In this document: positions 14,875 through 26,099 of the stretch, one piece after another
Layout: every line of letters begins with the position of its first letter
Numbering within the stretch: position 1 is the stretch's first letter
Origin: Tetranychus cinnabarinus
Taxonomy: Eukaryota; Arthropoda; Arachnida; Trombidiformes; Tetranychidae
NCBI GenBank assembly: GCA_022266195.1
Contig: WHVY01000003.1
Span: 434,001 to 498,000 of the forward strand
Direction of reading: 5' to 3'
Length of the DNA: 64,000 nucleotides
Notes under the pieces: model-generated
Databases searched by the model: none
Told to the model about the DNA's origin: nothing
Seen by the model: the letters and a program-made list of their open reading frames with translations, nothing else
Program-made: the position numbers and the translations under genes

Positions 14875-16113
14875 TTATTTAACAGAGAGAATAGTATTTA
14901 GAATAATTAGGGAAACAATTGGCATGAATTGAAGGGTGAGGAGTTGATAAAGGGAAATTGAATGGTGAAGTGAGTTTGACTGGGAGGCGATTCCACTTAA
15001 TGCTGAAGGTGATGAATAGCCGAAACAGAGGCGTTTGATATTTGCTTTACGACGTTTACATGACCATTCATTGAAGCTATTTGTTGATGATGAGGATGAG
15101 GATGAGGAGGAAGAGGAGGAAGATGAAAAGGTGGGTATTGTTAATGTAAAAGGTGTTGGTGATCTTGATGAGAATGGAATTGAATTTTCTGAACAAATGC
15201 AACTGTCCAAATGATGGGCTGCTCTTTGACGGTATAAAATGTTTAAACTATTGTTACAACTTTTGGTACATTCAGTTCCAGTGAAAACTTTTTCACAGTG
15301 AACCTGGAAAAACTCCCAAGCCTCTGAGCAAGTTTCATCCTCTTTACATCGAGCCTCTGCGGTTGAACACAAGACGATGGATCCGTGATGAGACTGTTTA
15401 CCCTTGTACCTGTGATGACTGTCTAATGAAGAGGCTGATGGAGAGGAAAAGGGTGACCCAAGGGTGGCTTGTCCTCGGTTTGAATGTGTTGAAGGTGATG
15501 CTGGTGGAATCGAGTCTAAAGGAAAATTTATTCCGTGAAGTGTGGACCCAGAGGTGGACGATGAAGAGGGTGCAGAGGGCGAGGTTAAGTGATTGTTGAA
15601 CCTTAAATGGCACACACTGGTTCGACGTCTAACTTTACGGCAAAAGTCGTTATCACCACAATCACAGTTTAGATAATCATATCCTTCGGGTAAACTATTC
15701 AATGATATCAAAGCCAACCGGCAACTTTCTGTACAAGTTCGAGTTTTATTGTTTAGCAAATGGGAACAACTAGTACGATAGTCTTGTAAGGCCATTGCAC
15801 AGCGCATTTCACGAGAACAGGTATTCAAGGTAGTCTCACATTTGGCACGTTGGTTATTAAGTCCGCTTGAACCTGACCTGTCATGGTTGTTATTGCGAAA
15901 AGAAGAAGTCGATGAAATCGAGTTTAATAGTGAAGATGAAGGTGAAGAGGAAGCAAGTAAATGTGGTAAATGGTAAACATTATCCGAAGCTGCGAATGCA
16001 CTAGTTACCATTGAAGTGATCACAATAAGTACACATTGGTAGACACACTGATGGTACAGGTAAAAGTGATGATTATAAGAGTAACAATGGTTAATCTCAT
16101 GTGAAATAGACAT
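14875..16113 (-). CDS. GAS1: GAS1-like GPI-anchored protein with two GDNF/GAS1 domains
   Basis: A single-exon frame of 412 codons from a true ATG (16113) to TAA (14875). Residues 1-42 form a hydrophobic signal peptide ending near SAFA. Two cysteine-rich GDNF/GAS1 domains follow at about residues 92-168 (CETTLNTCSREMRC start, DCGDNDFC) and 249-363 (VLCS start, HCEKVFTGTECTKSC, SCICS, and RLCFG at the end). They are separated by long Ser/Pro/Thr-rich linkers and a 15-Ser run near 330-343. A C-terminal hydrophobic tail (about 388-412) is typical of a GPI signal. The KVF-x-G-x-x-C and LCFG landmarks match vertebrate GAS1, a cell-surface Hedgehog co-receptor and RET-pathway modulator; the role in this organism is inferred. 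GFR-alpha-like is the alternative, but two domains plus LCFG favour GAS1. The stop codon overlaps an AATAAA signal. A cccag acceptor about 20 bases upstream of the ATG suggests a 5' UTR intron. Confidence 0.82.
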   Translation of the reverse strand: MSISHEINHCYSYNHHFYLYHQCVYQCVLIVITSMVTSAFAASDNVYHLPHLLASSSPSSSLLNSISSTSSFRNNNHDRSGSSGLNNQRAKCETTLNTCSREMRCAMALQDYRTSCSHLLNNKTRTCTESCRLALISLNSLPEGYDYLNCDCGDNDFCRKVRRRTSVCHLRFNNHLTSPSAPSSSSTSGSTLHGINFPLDSIPPASPSTHSNRGQATLGSPFSSPSASSLDSHHRYKGKQSHHGSIVLCSTAEARCKEDETCSEAWEFFQVHCEKVFTGTECTKSCNNSLNILYRQRAAHHLDSCICSENSIPFSSRSPTPFTLTIPTFSSSSSSSSSSSSSSTNSFNEWSCKRRKANIKRLCFGYSSPSALSGIASQSNSLHHSISLYQLLTLQFMPIVSLIILNTILSVK

Positions 16114-19100
16114 ACCGAAGTATGATGATCAACTGGGGATAAAAAGTGAATCCAAAATAAAGATGCAAACAAAATGTGTCTCCCTTCAAGTTCACCGAGA
16201 ATGCTCACATTGGTAAAAGACCTTTTTTCCCATTGAAGACTTTTGTACAATACAAAAGGGCCAAATTGCCTAAAATGAGCATGTACAATGAAGAAGAAGA
16301 AAAAATCGCAAAAAAAAACAAAAAACTCGAACCTTTCAAGTTGATGATGATGATGATCGCAACACGGAAGATGAAACAAGTGAACAGTAAAAGAATACGC
16401 TTTTTACAAGAAAAATAAATTAAAAGTTGATTCAATATGTGATTTTCATATTCACTTGGATAACTTTGGATAACTTTTTTTTTCTTCACCCACTTTTTTG
16501 ATTCACTTTTCCACCGACACTTTCAATGCCACAATTGTGTTATTAAACTTTTCACTTACGCTTTGATTGAGCTTTGACAATATAAACATCAAATTAAACA
16601 TCAAATGCTAATCCAAACTAATAATTCATAACAATTTTTTCACTCAACATTTCAGTCAATCTTTTTTTTCATGGAAACAGGAAAAAAAGTCTTTTTGCCT
16701 TTTTTCAAAGTTTCAATGATTTTCTTTGGATAAGATGATGATGATGATTATGATAAATATGAAAGATGATATTATTTTGGTTAATTAATTTGCTCTTGTT
16801 TATATTGATAATGACTAGGATGATGACTGTGATGAGGATAAAGTAACCCAATGAGGGAAAATATTTTTGGTTAACTTCCAAGAAACAGTTTTCTTCTTCT
16901 TCTTTTTCCTCGATTCTCTCAATTTTAACCTCAACTGAAAGTTGATGACAATGTTTTTCACTTTATATACATTATCATCTTCATCTTGATCATCTTCATA
17001 ACCATGTGCATTCTTCAAATAGTCATGGATATTGGAATGAAAGATATAACGCACACAGAAAAAAAGGGAAAACTAGAAGCTTCAATTTCTTTTCTTTAAA
17101 AACATTACAAATGTTTATCATGAAAAGTTATTCAACTGAGTTGATATTGTATTGCAAGATTGAATGTCAAGTTTTACTTCTTCATCAAGCCAAACTTTTC
17201 CATGACTTCAGTTGTATATCAAATTACAAACTGATTATTTCAGATTACTTTTGATTCATTCAACTTTTTCTCTCTTTAGTTTCCTTCTTGTTCAGCCTCA
17301 TCATGAACCATGATTTTTGAAAGGCCTCAGATTAAGTAGAGATTTTCAAAGAGAGAAAATGTTTCAGTAAAGATATAATTACTCTTTCAATTTTAGGGTG
17401 TAAATCTGATGAAAAGACTGAACAAGAATAATGATGATGATTATGAAGAGAAGAGAAGAGCTTTTCTTTCTTCATTCGGAAACAAAAAATTTCATCCTTT
17501 TCATTCTTAGTCAATGTTGCACTTGTTAAGTGCATGAAAAAACGCAAGAAAAGCATGATGAATCGAAAATGTAGAGATTGGAATTTTTCAAAATTCAAAA
17601 CATCTCAACTGGGAAGGTAAAGTTTGCAGAGATTTTCATTTTTCTTCAAAAAAAGTTACTTTCTATTCATTTCACTCTCATCCAAATCATCGATAAATTT
17701 ATCATTCCAAGCTTTTCTCAGTTTCCAAGTTTCATTATTGAGTTATCAATGATAATGATGTTGATCAAGTTTCGAAGTTTTTTCATCTCGAAAAAGTCTT
17801 CAAAGGCAATGAGAAATTTATCATGAATGAATCATTGACTAAATTGAGCAAATTTTGTTTTTCGTTTTCACCTTTTCTGATCAAGATTGGAGTTTGATGA
17901 GTTTGGATAAAATTTCATTAGATTTGGAATTGAAATGAATTTGGAAAATGTAACTTTTTTTCCTTTTCACTTTTGTTAATTTAACTTTTATCACATTTTT
18001 TCTCTTCCTTCATCATTTTGTTGAAATTTCATTTCAATTGATGTTCAATTTGCATAAAATTCATTGGTAAAATTGAAATTGCTTCAAGATTCTTCTTCCT
18101 TTTTTCAGAATAAAATTGGGTGACAAAATGAGAATAAGCTTTTCGTTTTTCTTCTTCTCTCGATTTGGTTACCTTGGATATTTAATGCAATCCAATGTTG
18201 ACAATTTTGCTGTAATAGCGGCAAGAGAGGTGAAGATGATGGAGAAGAAGCAAATTGTTGCCTTTATCAATTGAAAATTGGTCACAAAACAAGGAATTTA
18301 AAGAATTACGATCAGAGAATGAACTGAATTTTCCGATTTTCCTCAATCTTGTTTCTCTACCTTTTCCCTTCCCATGTTTACCTCTTTATCTTCATCTCTT
18401 TTTTTCCCTGCCAATCTTTTCTGGATCAGCCGTAAAGTAAATGGTGAAATGAACTTCAATTGGTTAAGATGAGTAAACAAATGGCAAGTCCCTTGGTGTA
18501 AAAATTCAACTCGAAAAAATAGAATAAAAATGAAAATTTTTCTTCTTTCAATTTTCAACCTTTTTCTCCCTTTTTTGTTGCATTCGATAGATTTACCTCT
18601 CTCTTATAATGAATCTACCGTATTCACCTGAACCCTTTATCTTTATTCCAATGTAATATTTGCATTTGTTGAGGCAATTTTAACCCAATGGTAATTTCAA
18701 ATGGAAAGCATTGAATGAAATTTATAAATCTATTTCCGTGAGCATTTCGGGGTTAGTCTGTGAACAGGGTGAAAAGGTTCAATTCTGAAGTCTTTATGAG
18801 CATTGATGCTTCCAGTAAATATTGACACAAAATTGAATTTGGTTTTTACATTTCTCTGCTTCTTCATTCACTCTGAGCCTCACTGATTTTCATCATTTTA
18901 AAGTTTACTTTTCCTCTTGACTCTGATTTTCTCTTGCAACTTTTTTTCTTCTCTTTCCAGGTATTAGAATGAAAAAAAGACTCTCAGTGTAGATTAAATT
19001 CAAAAAATTATTGAATCGAATTTTTCACCCTGAAACTGACTCGATCTAGTTATTAAATATACTCTGTACAAGTAAAGAAAATCTGTGTTATGAGCAAAGG

Positions 19101-19360
19101 CGTGCGATTCTTGGGTTAGATTAGAGTTAAAATTCAACCTAAAAAGCTGTCCATCTAAGTTGCTAAATATCTGTTAACCAGCCTCTTTGACGTAAACCGT
19201 GACTTGGATAGGAAAGTCAATGAAGAAACCCAATCAAGCCATAATGTACATAATGAGCTTGTTAGTCTAGCACCTCATACGCACTAGATCTGGTAAAAAT
19301 CCGATAAAAGAGTCAATGAGTCAGTGAGTCAAAATGTTTAATCGACACGTGAAGTGTTTA
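16114..19360. other. Intergenic, upstream side of GAS1-like gene
   Basis: No recognisable coding exon. The sequence is A+T-rich with GAT/ATG microsatellite stretches (for example 16735-16775) and polypurine/polypyrimidine runs. It lies 5' of the minus-strand GAS1-like gene, so its promoter and any 5' UTR exon should be here. I cannot place a convincing TATA box. Confidence 0.5.
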
Positions 19361-19364
19361 ACGC

Positions 19365-19525
19365 AGAATCGAAGTGATCTGTTGTACAGAAGCAGAAAAT
19401 TTAATTTTCAAAATAACTGCTTCTTCTGGTTTGCCATCAAAAGTCACATCATTAAATAGAGTTTCATGAAAAAATCTGCTTCCATATCTGCTTCTTTTCC
19501 GTTCCTATACAACAGATCAGTTCAA
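19365..19525. repeat. Small fold-back (MITE-like) repeat
   Basis: The two ends are inverted copies: TGATCTGTTGTA near 19377 and TACAACAGATCA near 19507-19518, each with a GAAGCAGA/TCTGCTTC block further in. Part of the element (about 19365-19485) is repeated in inverted orientation at about 24640-24755, including the shared AATCGAAGTGATCTG and GAGTTTCATGAAAAAATCTG segments. A short element with inverted ends and a second diverged copy fits a non-autonomous DNA transposon. No coding capacity is seen. Confidence 0.5.
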
Positions 19526-19883
19526 TTTTCAGTTAAACTGTGACCAAAGTGAATAAATGAATCAGTCAGTTTCTGTGACCGGATGAGTTAGAGAGCTGAA
19601 ACTTATTATTAATTAGTGAGGATATTGCATTGAAATCTATTGGAGTCACTAAAAAGTGATTCACAATTTTCATTAAGAGATTTTCATTTTTCTGCTTTTC
19701 ATTTGATTCGTGATTAGTATGTGATTTGCAGTGACTACAATGCATTACTATTTTTAATTAAAATGCCTAAATATCAATAACCGGCAACCAGCGTAAAAAA
19801 GCAAAATACGTGTCTAATTATTTTTCGTCCTCTACAATATAAATTGAAAATGATCGTACAAGCGTTTCCCTTGTGGGTTCTTT

Positions 19884-20141
19884 CTTGAGTCCAAAACGTT
19901 TGCCAATAGTTTTTTGCTATTTTATTGAATAAATTCGTCAAAATGTTTTGAATGCATCCAAATTTTTGCAATTGGTCTTTTTCAATGCTGATTCTTATAA
20001 CGAGTCCAAACTTTCTCATCAACCTTGCTGGCGGTAGAATAGGCGTTTCAACTTTTTGTCTCATCTCAATTTCTCTATGTGTTTTTAACATGGGTTTAGT
20101 AAACTGTTTTAAAAAGAGCTCATTCAAAGTCCATTTAAGAA
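19884..20141. mobile_element. Dispersed repeat family, copy A (uninterrupted)
   Basis: This segment is repeated at 24229-24400 plus 25314-25428, where it is split by an insertion. Shared blocks in the same order include CTTGAGTCC, TATTTTATTGAATAAATT, GATTCTTATAACGAGTCC, TTTTGTCTCATCTCAATTTC, AACATGGGTTT and AAAGAGCTCA. On the minus strand it overlaps an open frame of about 117 codons (19774-20127, TTG start) with mixed composition. I do not recognise this as a known transposase. It may be the remains of a transposon coding region, which would explain why this stretch recurs. The family is unknown to me. Confidence 0.55.
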
Positions 20142-23100
20142 AATATTGATCAATATGCTTGAATCAAAGTTGAAGCCGAATTTTGACTCACGCTGTTGAG
20201 TGAAACATTAGCTCATTAGTTTGACAGAAAAATTTGTACCCATAACTGTACAAAAAGCAATGCAAGTTTAAACTTTGGGTAACAAGTTGAGTAACAAGCG
20301 CCTATTGTGAGGCAACTTCAACAGTTAGCTGTAATTTCATTTGAACCAGTAGTCATATAACAAGCTCTCTTAACCTAAATTAACCCAAATGTCCCTTTCA
20401 TATTGACTTTCATCTTCATCCTCTACATTTACATGAAGCAAATTTGAAACTTTAACGGCCAAGTAAACAAACCATAAACACTTTTCCTGGTCTTTACCTC
20501 AATATATTATTCATGAAATTTATTAAATATACTTTACAACCTGTCATTTATTAAATAGTTCAATATTTGAAACTCTTTAAGCATTATAAATGTTGCCATG
20601 TTTATTGTTCACCAACTTAACTTTTCTTACCTTCTTCTTCATCTTCCTTTCAATAATATTAAAACTGTTCATTATAATAATAAACGACTTGAGTACATGA
20701 AACAAAACTGATTCTGAAGCTCAATAAATTTAATATTGTACATCCAAATATATGGAACCATTTATTTAAGATGAAAATGTGAAAATAAAGAGCAACTATT
20801 AAAAGAGAGAAACGCAAAAAAGAGGAAAAAATGAAAAACAAACTTTACTTTTTTTCCTACCTTTCACATTATTTGATAGGTAAATGGATGAATAAAAATT
20901 GATTAGAGTGAAAAATGATGAAATGAAAGATCAACCTTTTACTCTGTTGACTCAACATTACATGATAATCTGAACAGTTTAAGAAGTTTAAGATGAAGAG
21001 AGAGGAAAAAAATAAACATGAAAATGAACTGGAACAAGGAGAACCATTGAAAGATGAAAACAGGACATTGGAATACAAACCATGTTTACCATTATCATCA
21101 TCATTATTATAATAATATACAACAATCATTTACAAACACAAGTTGGTGAAGAAGAAAAATTCAATATTGACCAGAATTTATAGATTTATTTGGATATTTT
21201 TCTTGGAGTTTTCATTATTTGTTATTTTATCAAACATTTTACTTTTCCAAATGTAATTCAATTTCTTGACTCATAACTTTTTTTCCTCTGAGTTTATTGA
21301 TATTTTGTTAACACAAATCATGTCCCAACCATATTGTAATATGTAGATTGCAAGTTTATCATGAACAATTGTGCTGTTAATGGTTCTCTGAATTTTGTTT
21401 CTTTCAGCTTTTACTCTTCAACTTGATAAAACACAAAATTTGGTAATAATTTGTCTTTAATGTACAATATTGAAGTTTATCATTTGACAGAGTCTTGGTT
21501 CACAGTTTGGCCCTTGAACTGTTTCATGATATTTCATGAGAATCCATCCAATTTGGAGCAATTCCTTCTTTCACTTGGACTGCTTTCACAACTCATGGTG
21601 ATAAATATATTGAAGGTTCAAGATAGGATGAGGATAAAAGTGGGGAAAAAAGGTTTTCACTAAAGGTTATGTTTTTGTTTTCATTTTAAAGGAAAAGGGA
21701 AAAAAATGTTGAAACAAAAATCGAAATTGAAGACAAACGAAATGTTTGGTGAAGAAATAATTCTCGAAATGAAGAGGAACCAAACGGAAATTGCTTACTG
21801 TTCTCATGAGACTTCAATCATGTTGTTGTTTTTCCTCATTCACCCAAAGATATAACCAATCGTTTGCAGAAATACACTTTGATGGCTGTCATTGATGTTG
21901 AAGTCGAGTGAAAGGCCAAGTTTCAAGTGGAAATAAAAAGTTTAAGGTTCAATTGGTTCGCAATTTTTAGCTCCAACTTTTTGGTTACCTTTTGAAACAT
22001 TTTTCAAAACGCTAATGCAAGTGTTGAAAGGTTATGAATATGAAAAGGATAAATGGCAAGATTAATTCAAGAGTAATGAAACAATGGTAAAAGCATTTTT
22101 ACCTTTTCCTTTTAATAGGATTGCCTTTCAATCTGTAAATGTATTTTTACCTTTAAACATATTTCAACCTTTTAATGTAAACCTGATGAAGCACCCTTCA
22201 AGCCTGAAAAAGGATACAATTTAAGGTCACTGTTTATCAGTCAACTTTTGGTTGAATGTTGAACATTGGGTTTGAGTTGTTTGGAGATTTGGGTTTCGCC
22301 GAGTTATCCAATTGTGCTTCGCATTTCAATTTTCACTGTTAATGGGATAAAATTAGACGCATCTTTTACCATCATTAACCACTGTTATTATCATTGATTA
22401 TTATTTGCCAATGGTTTTAGAGTTATTTATTATTATCATCAAGGAAGGTTATTGTGAAGTGAGAAAGTTAATCCTTCAATAAGATTGATTCCAAGCCTTT
22501 TGTTGTTGATAAATTATCATGGTAAAGGGAAAAGCAATTCAATTTCACTGAAAGCTTACGATTAGTTTTTACTCATCACAAGTAATGGAACTGATAATAC
22601 CAATTCCTTATCAATCCACCAGTTTACCTGAGCCAATATCACGGTAATAATAAAGGTAATGGTTGGAAAGTTTATCTTGAGTTAAATTGGAAAAGAAAAA
22701 GTAAAAGGTAAAGAAATGGAAAAAAAACATTTTCTCGATTCTTTTTCTTCTTCTTCATTGGTACTTTATATCGTCTGGTAACACCTTGATTTTTGGGTTT
22801 GTTCATCATTCGCAAGTTGTTGGACAATCAGTTTTCAAATTTAGTTTCGTTTCATTTTCTTGCTTTCATTTTGCTCGCTTTATTTGTCTGTAAAGTCGCC
22901 ACCTCAATTTGGGTAAAAGTGTTTACCAGAAAATGGAGCAAGAATAAAAGGTAAATAAGGTAAACCTGGAGCTTTTCATGGGTAACTGTTTCAATCAAAT
23001 TTGGGATTCATTTTGAGATGTAAGGGAAAAGATGAAGACAGAGAAGAGAGATGAAGGAGGAAAAAGAAGAAGAAGAGGAAAATAAATACATATTAGCGAA

Positions 23101-24228
23101 TGACTGAAAGATTTTCGTGTTTATGGCTCATCAAGCAAACCTTATGTTGATCGATTTTTCCTGGTCATGTATTTGTACCCTCTGTGAGTCTACATCAAAG
23201 ATGATCGGTTTGGAAAAGGAAAAATATCTTCTCTTTCTTATTTGGAAAACGTTTGCTGGATAAAATGATTCATGGGAAGATGAGGATGAAAGCTAGAATG
23301 AAAAGAGTTAGGTAAACAAGATAATCTTGTATTTAGCTTGCTTTGTAGCTTGTTGATTGGTCAAGTCTCTCTTCATCTTTACATTTTCATCTTCTTCTTC
23401 TTCATCATCTTTACCATTTACATCATTTTCATCTTGTGGCCCCTTTTAAGCTCATTTGGTACTCAAAACCTTTACATTCAATTACAAATAATGTTATTCA
23501 TTGATTTTTTTTAACTCAAATCAACTTGGATTGTTGAATTGGTCAAATTAATTGTTGAATTGGTTTGCATTTTAAATGGTCAATTGAGTTGCTTGAGAGT
23601 GTTTAATGATCAAGTTGGTATTTAGAGGCACTTTTGATACAGTGTTCATTTTGCTGGTTAATTTGGGAAGTAATTATTTCTCAATTGTTTCCCGTTGCTT
23701 TCAATTGTGTTGTTGAATGACAACAAAGCATTGGAGTTGAGTGTACTTTTGGTAAAATGATGAATTAATTTAAGGCCATTTGAATCGATAGTTTTATGAA
23801 TATTTCAAGCAAACCCTGGCAAAGTACATGAATGCTGAGAAAAAATCAGATTTTTGCAAAAATTAGTCATAAGTTTTAAGCTTGGATACGAGATGTTGTA
23901 GCTTCAGATCTACAAGTGGACTCCTAATCATGACTGATCGCAAAACCCTTTTTACTGAGTACAATATATTCAATCAACATTTGCAGGACTCGAATTATTA
24001 ATGAAAAATTTTTGTTAAAATGACAAAACATTGAAATAAAATGTAAACTTGATCTTGAGAGAGATCGACCTGTTAGTAGAGTCCGCATTTTTGAAGCTTA
24101 ATTGCAATATGATTGAATTATTTAATCTAATTTTTCAAGAAAATTAGAATAGATACAAGTCTAAAAATTGATACTTTCCGTTTGATGCATGAAAATATTC
24201 CTTTTCTACTTAATAATCTGAGTTCATG
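20142..24228. other. Intergenic, no gene seen
   Basis: No coding exon recognised. The stretch is A+T-rich with short purine-rich tracts and scattered CAT/ATG microsatellite sequence. The open frames present are short, low in complexity and lack convincing splice contexts. Confidence 0.5.
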
Positions 24229-24405
24229 CTTGAGTCCGGAAAAAACCTTTTGCCAAAAGTTTTTTTTCTATTTTATTGAATAAATTATTTAAATTCTTCA
24301 AATGAATCCAAATTGTTGCTCAATTTGATCTTTTTCAATGGTGATTCTTATAACGAGTCCAAAACTTTTCAATCCACCTTCCTCGCGGTGAAATATGTAT
24401 TAGGG

Positions 24406-25313
24406 TGTCAAATAAATTTTGCGGTTGGGTATGAAGTTTAGCTCAGAATTGACTGAAAGGACTATCTCCAAAAACTTCGATTTCACCGCTAAGAGTTGGG
24501 ACTTTGTGAGTTTTTAGGGGAGTAAAAACTGAGTCTATCATTGCTATTCGACTCAAACAAATTTTCGTTTGAGTCGCCAGTTTTCGATAAAATTTAGGTC
24601 AAAGTTGAAGCTTCGATCGCCTTTATTTCAATAATAAAACCAGATTTTTTCATGAAACTCAGTTCCCTGGTGTAACTTTTGCTGATTAACCAGAAAATGC
24701 AGTTATTTTCAATTAAAAATTCTCTGTTCAGATCAAAAACAGATCACTTCGATTTCTTAGTTTGTTTCTTAGACAGTTTGTGCCTTCTTTTTCCGTCCTC
24801 ATTCTTATCATTGTCATCTTCATCTTCATTCTTACCAAACTAAAATAATCGTCACTTTTTACGCGTTAGACTCTTTAGATTGAGGTCCATAGAAATGAGA
24901 TCAGGTACTTAGGATAGATTCGCAAGTGTTTAAAGGGTGTATTGTTTAAGAGTGAAATTATGTGAGCAAAAGAGTAACATTTACTTATCTGTTTGTGCTG
25001 GTTATGGCGTTAAAGATGTTGATAAGATGAAGATAAAGGTGAAAATGGACAATGATGAAAAATGCATCATATTTACGAACATCTTTATCATCATAATCAC
25101 CACAATCAGGTAAATAAATGTTACTCTTTTTGCTCCCATAATTTCACTCTTAAACAATACACCCTTTAGAATCTGAGGTTAGAAATTTTGTGAATATTTG
25201 TCCGATTTTGATTTTTTTCTTTTATACTGATAAATAAAGGATATGTAATGTTTTAACCCAAAAAGATCACAATCAAATCTTCCTTCATAGCGAGCCGCAA
25301 AATTTATTTGACA
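24406..25313. mobile_element. Non-autonomous DNA transposon with perfect 19-bp TIRs
   Basis: The left terminus TGTCAAATAAATTTTGCGG (24406-24424) is repeated exactly in inverted orientation at 25295-25313, giving an element of 908 bp. The termini resemble those of mariner/Tc1-type elements, and the flanks contain TA dinucleotides (TATTAGGG on the left, TAGAAT on the right). Copy A of the host repeat lacks this insert, which supports insertion. The interior holds a segment related to the fold-back repeat at 19.4 kb (about 24640-24755, inverted) and another complete fold-back element. No transposase frame is seen, so movement would need a transposase from elsewhere. Confidence 0.75.
24931..25168. 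mobile_element. 238-bp fold-back MITE nested in the TIR element
   Basis: Two arms of about 90 bp (24931-25021 and 25078-25168) are near-perfect inverted copies. Each outer end reads TAAAGGGTGTATTGTTTAAG or its complement, followed by GAGTGAAATTATG and a GAGTAACATTTA block. The outermost TA on both sides could be a target-site duplication. There is no coding sequence. The RNA or single strand would fold into a long hairpin. It is the innermost and therefore the youngest insertion of a three-level nest. Confidence 0.75.
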
Positions 25314-25428
25314 TAGAATAGGTTGCGAGCTTTTCAGCCTTTTGTCTCATCTCAATTTCTCTGTGTTTTCAACATGGGTTTGGCAAACTGTTTTTAAAAA
25401 GAGCTCACTCAAAGTCCATTTGAGAAAA

Positions 25429-26099
25429 GATGCCGTATTTAATTACGATGAATAATGTATCAAATTATCACACTCTTCTCATCATAAGCTTTCGATTGAT
25501 ATATGGTTCAATTTATTCCTAATAATGGGCCAATTTGGTTTATTGTCCTTTATTAATCACACAAATAAGCTGTTCTTATGGCACTGAAAATCACGAATCA
25601 AACCTGCTAGGTTACTTATATTTGAAATGTGTGATTTCGAGAATTGAAGGAGAATTGTTTCAAAGTTTCAAGATCATTTAAGCTCATTTATTGATTTGAC
25701 CTCCAAACGACTTGTGAAGGTCATTTCTTCGAAGAGCCCACGTTTTTTGATTTTTCTATGGAGACTTAATGTTAAATGAAATTTTGATTACCACAAAATA
25801 ATCATAATTGTAATGGTTAGAATTGAAAAATTTTTATTAATGATTATATGGAATTGAAGCTTTCGATTGGTAATTTTTCTTGATTCTGAATTGTTGATCA
25901 TTTCCAATCAGCGCTTTTGTTTGAAGAGGAAACAAATCAAAAGATGATTTAATTGAATCAAAATTTAAGTATGTTAATCAATGTTTTTAATCATGAAATG
26001 AATGGCCTGAATTGATGAAAAAACCATCGTCAGAATAAGAAATCCAAAAATTAAAATCTTCAGCTTTGCTAAATTGATGAAAAAACATTTGTCAAAGTG
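25429..26099. other. 3' flank of SETDB1
   Basis: No gene is seen. This stretch holds the presumptive 3' UTR of the minus-strand SETDB1 gene. A minus-strand AATAAA (plus-strand TTTATT near 25833) about 265 bases past the stop is a candidate polyadenylation signal. Confidence 0.45.

Larger units (their letters stand above)
24229..25428. mobile_element. Dispersed repeat family, copy B, split by an insertion
   Basis: This is the second copy of the repeat at 19884-20141. Its left part (24229-24400) and right part (25314-25428) align to adjacent parts of copy A. The break falls just after the CGGTGAAATATGTA / CGGTAGAATAGG region. The 0.9-kb sequence between the halves is a separate element with inverted termini, listed next. 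The copy therefore gives a clean empty-site versus filled-site comparison. Confidence 0.6.

Noticed and set aside
15363..15613. Open frames on both strands inside the GAS1-like gene
   Set aside because: Shadow frames of the Ser/Pro linker of the real gene.
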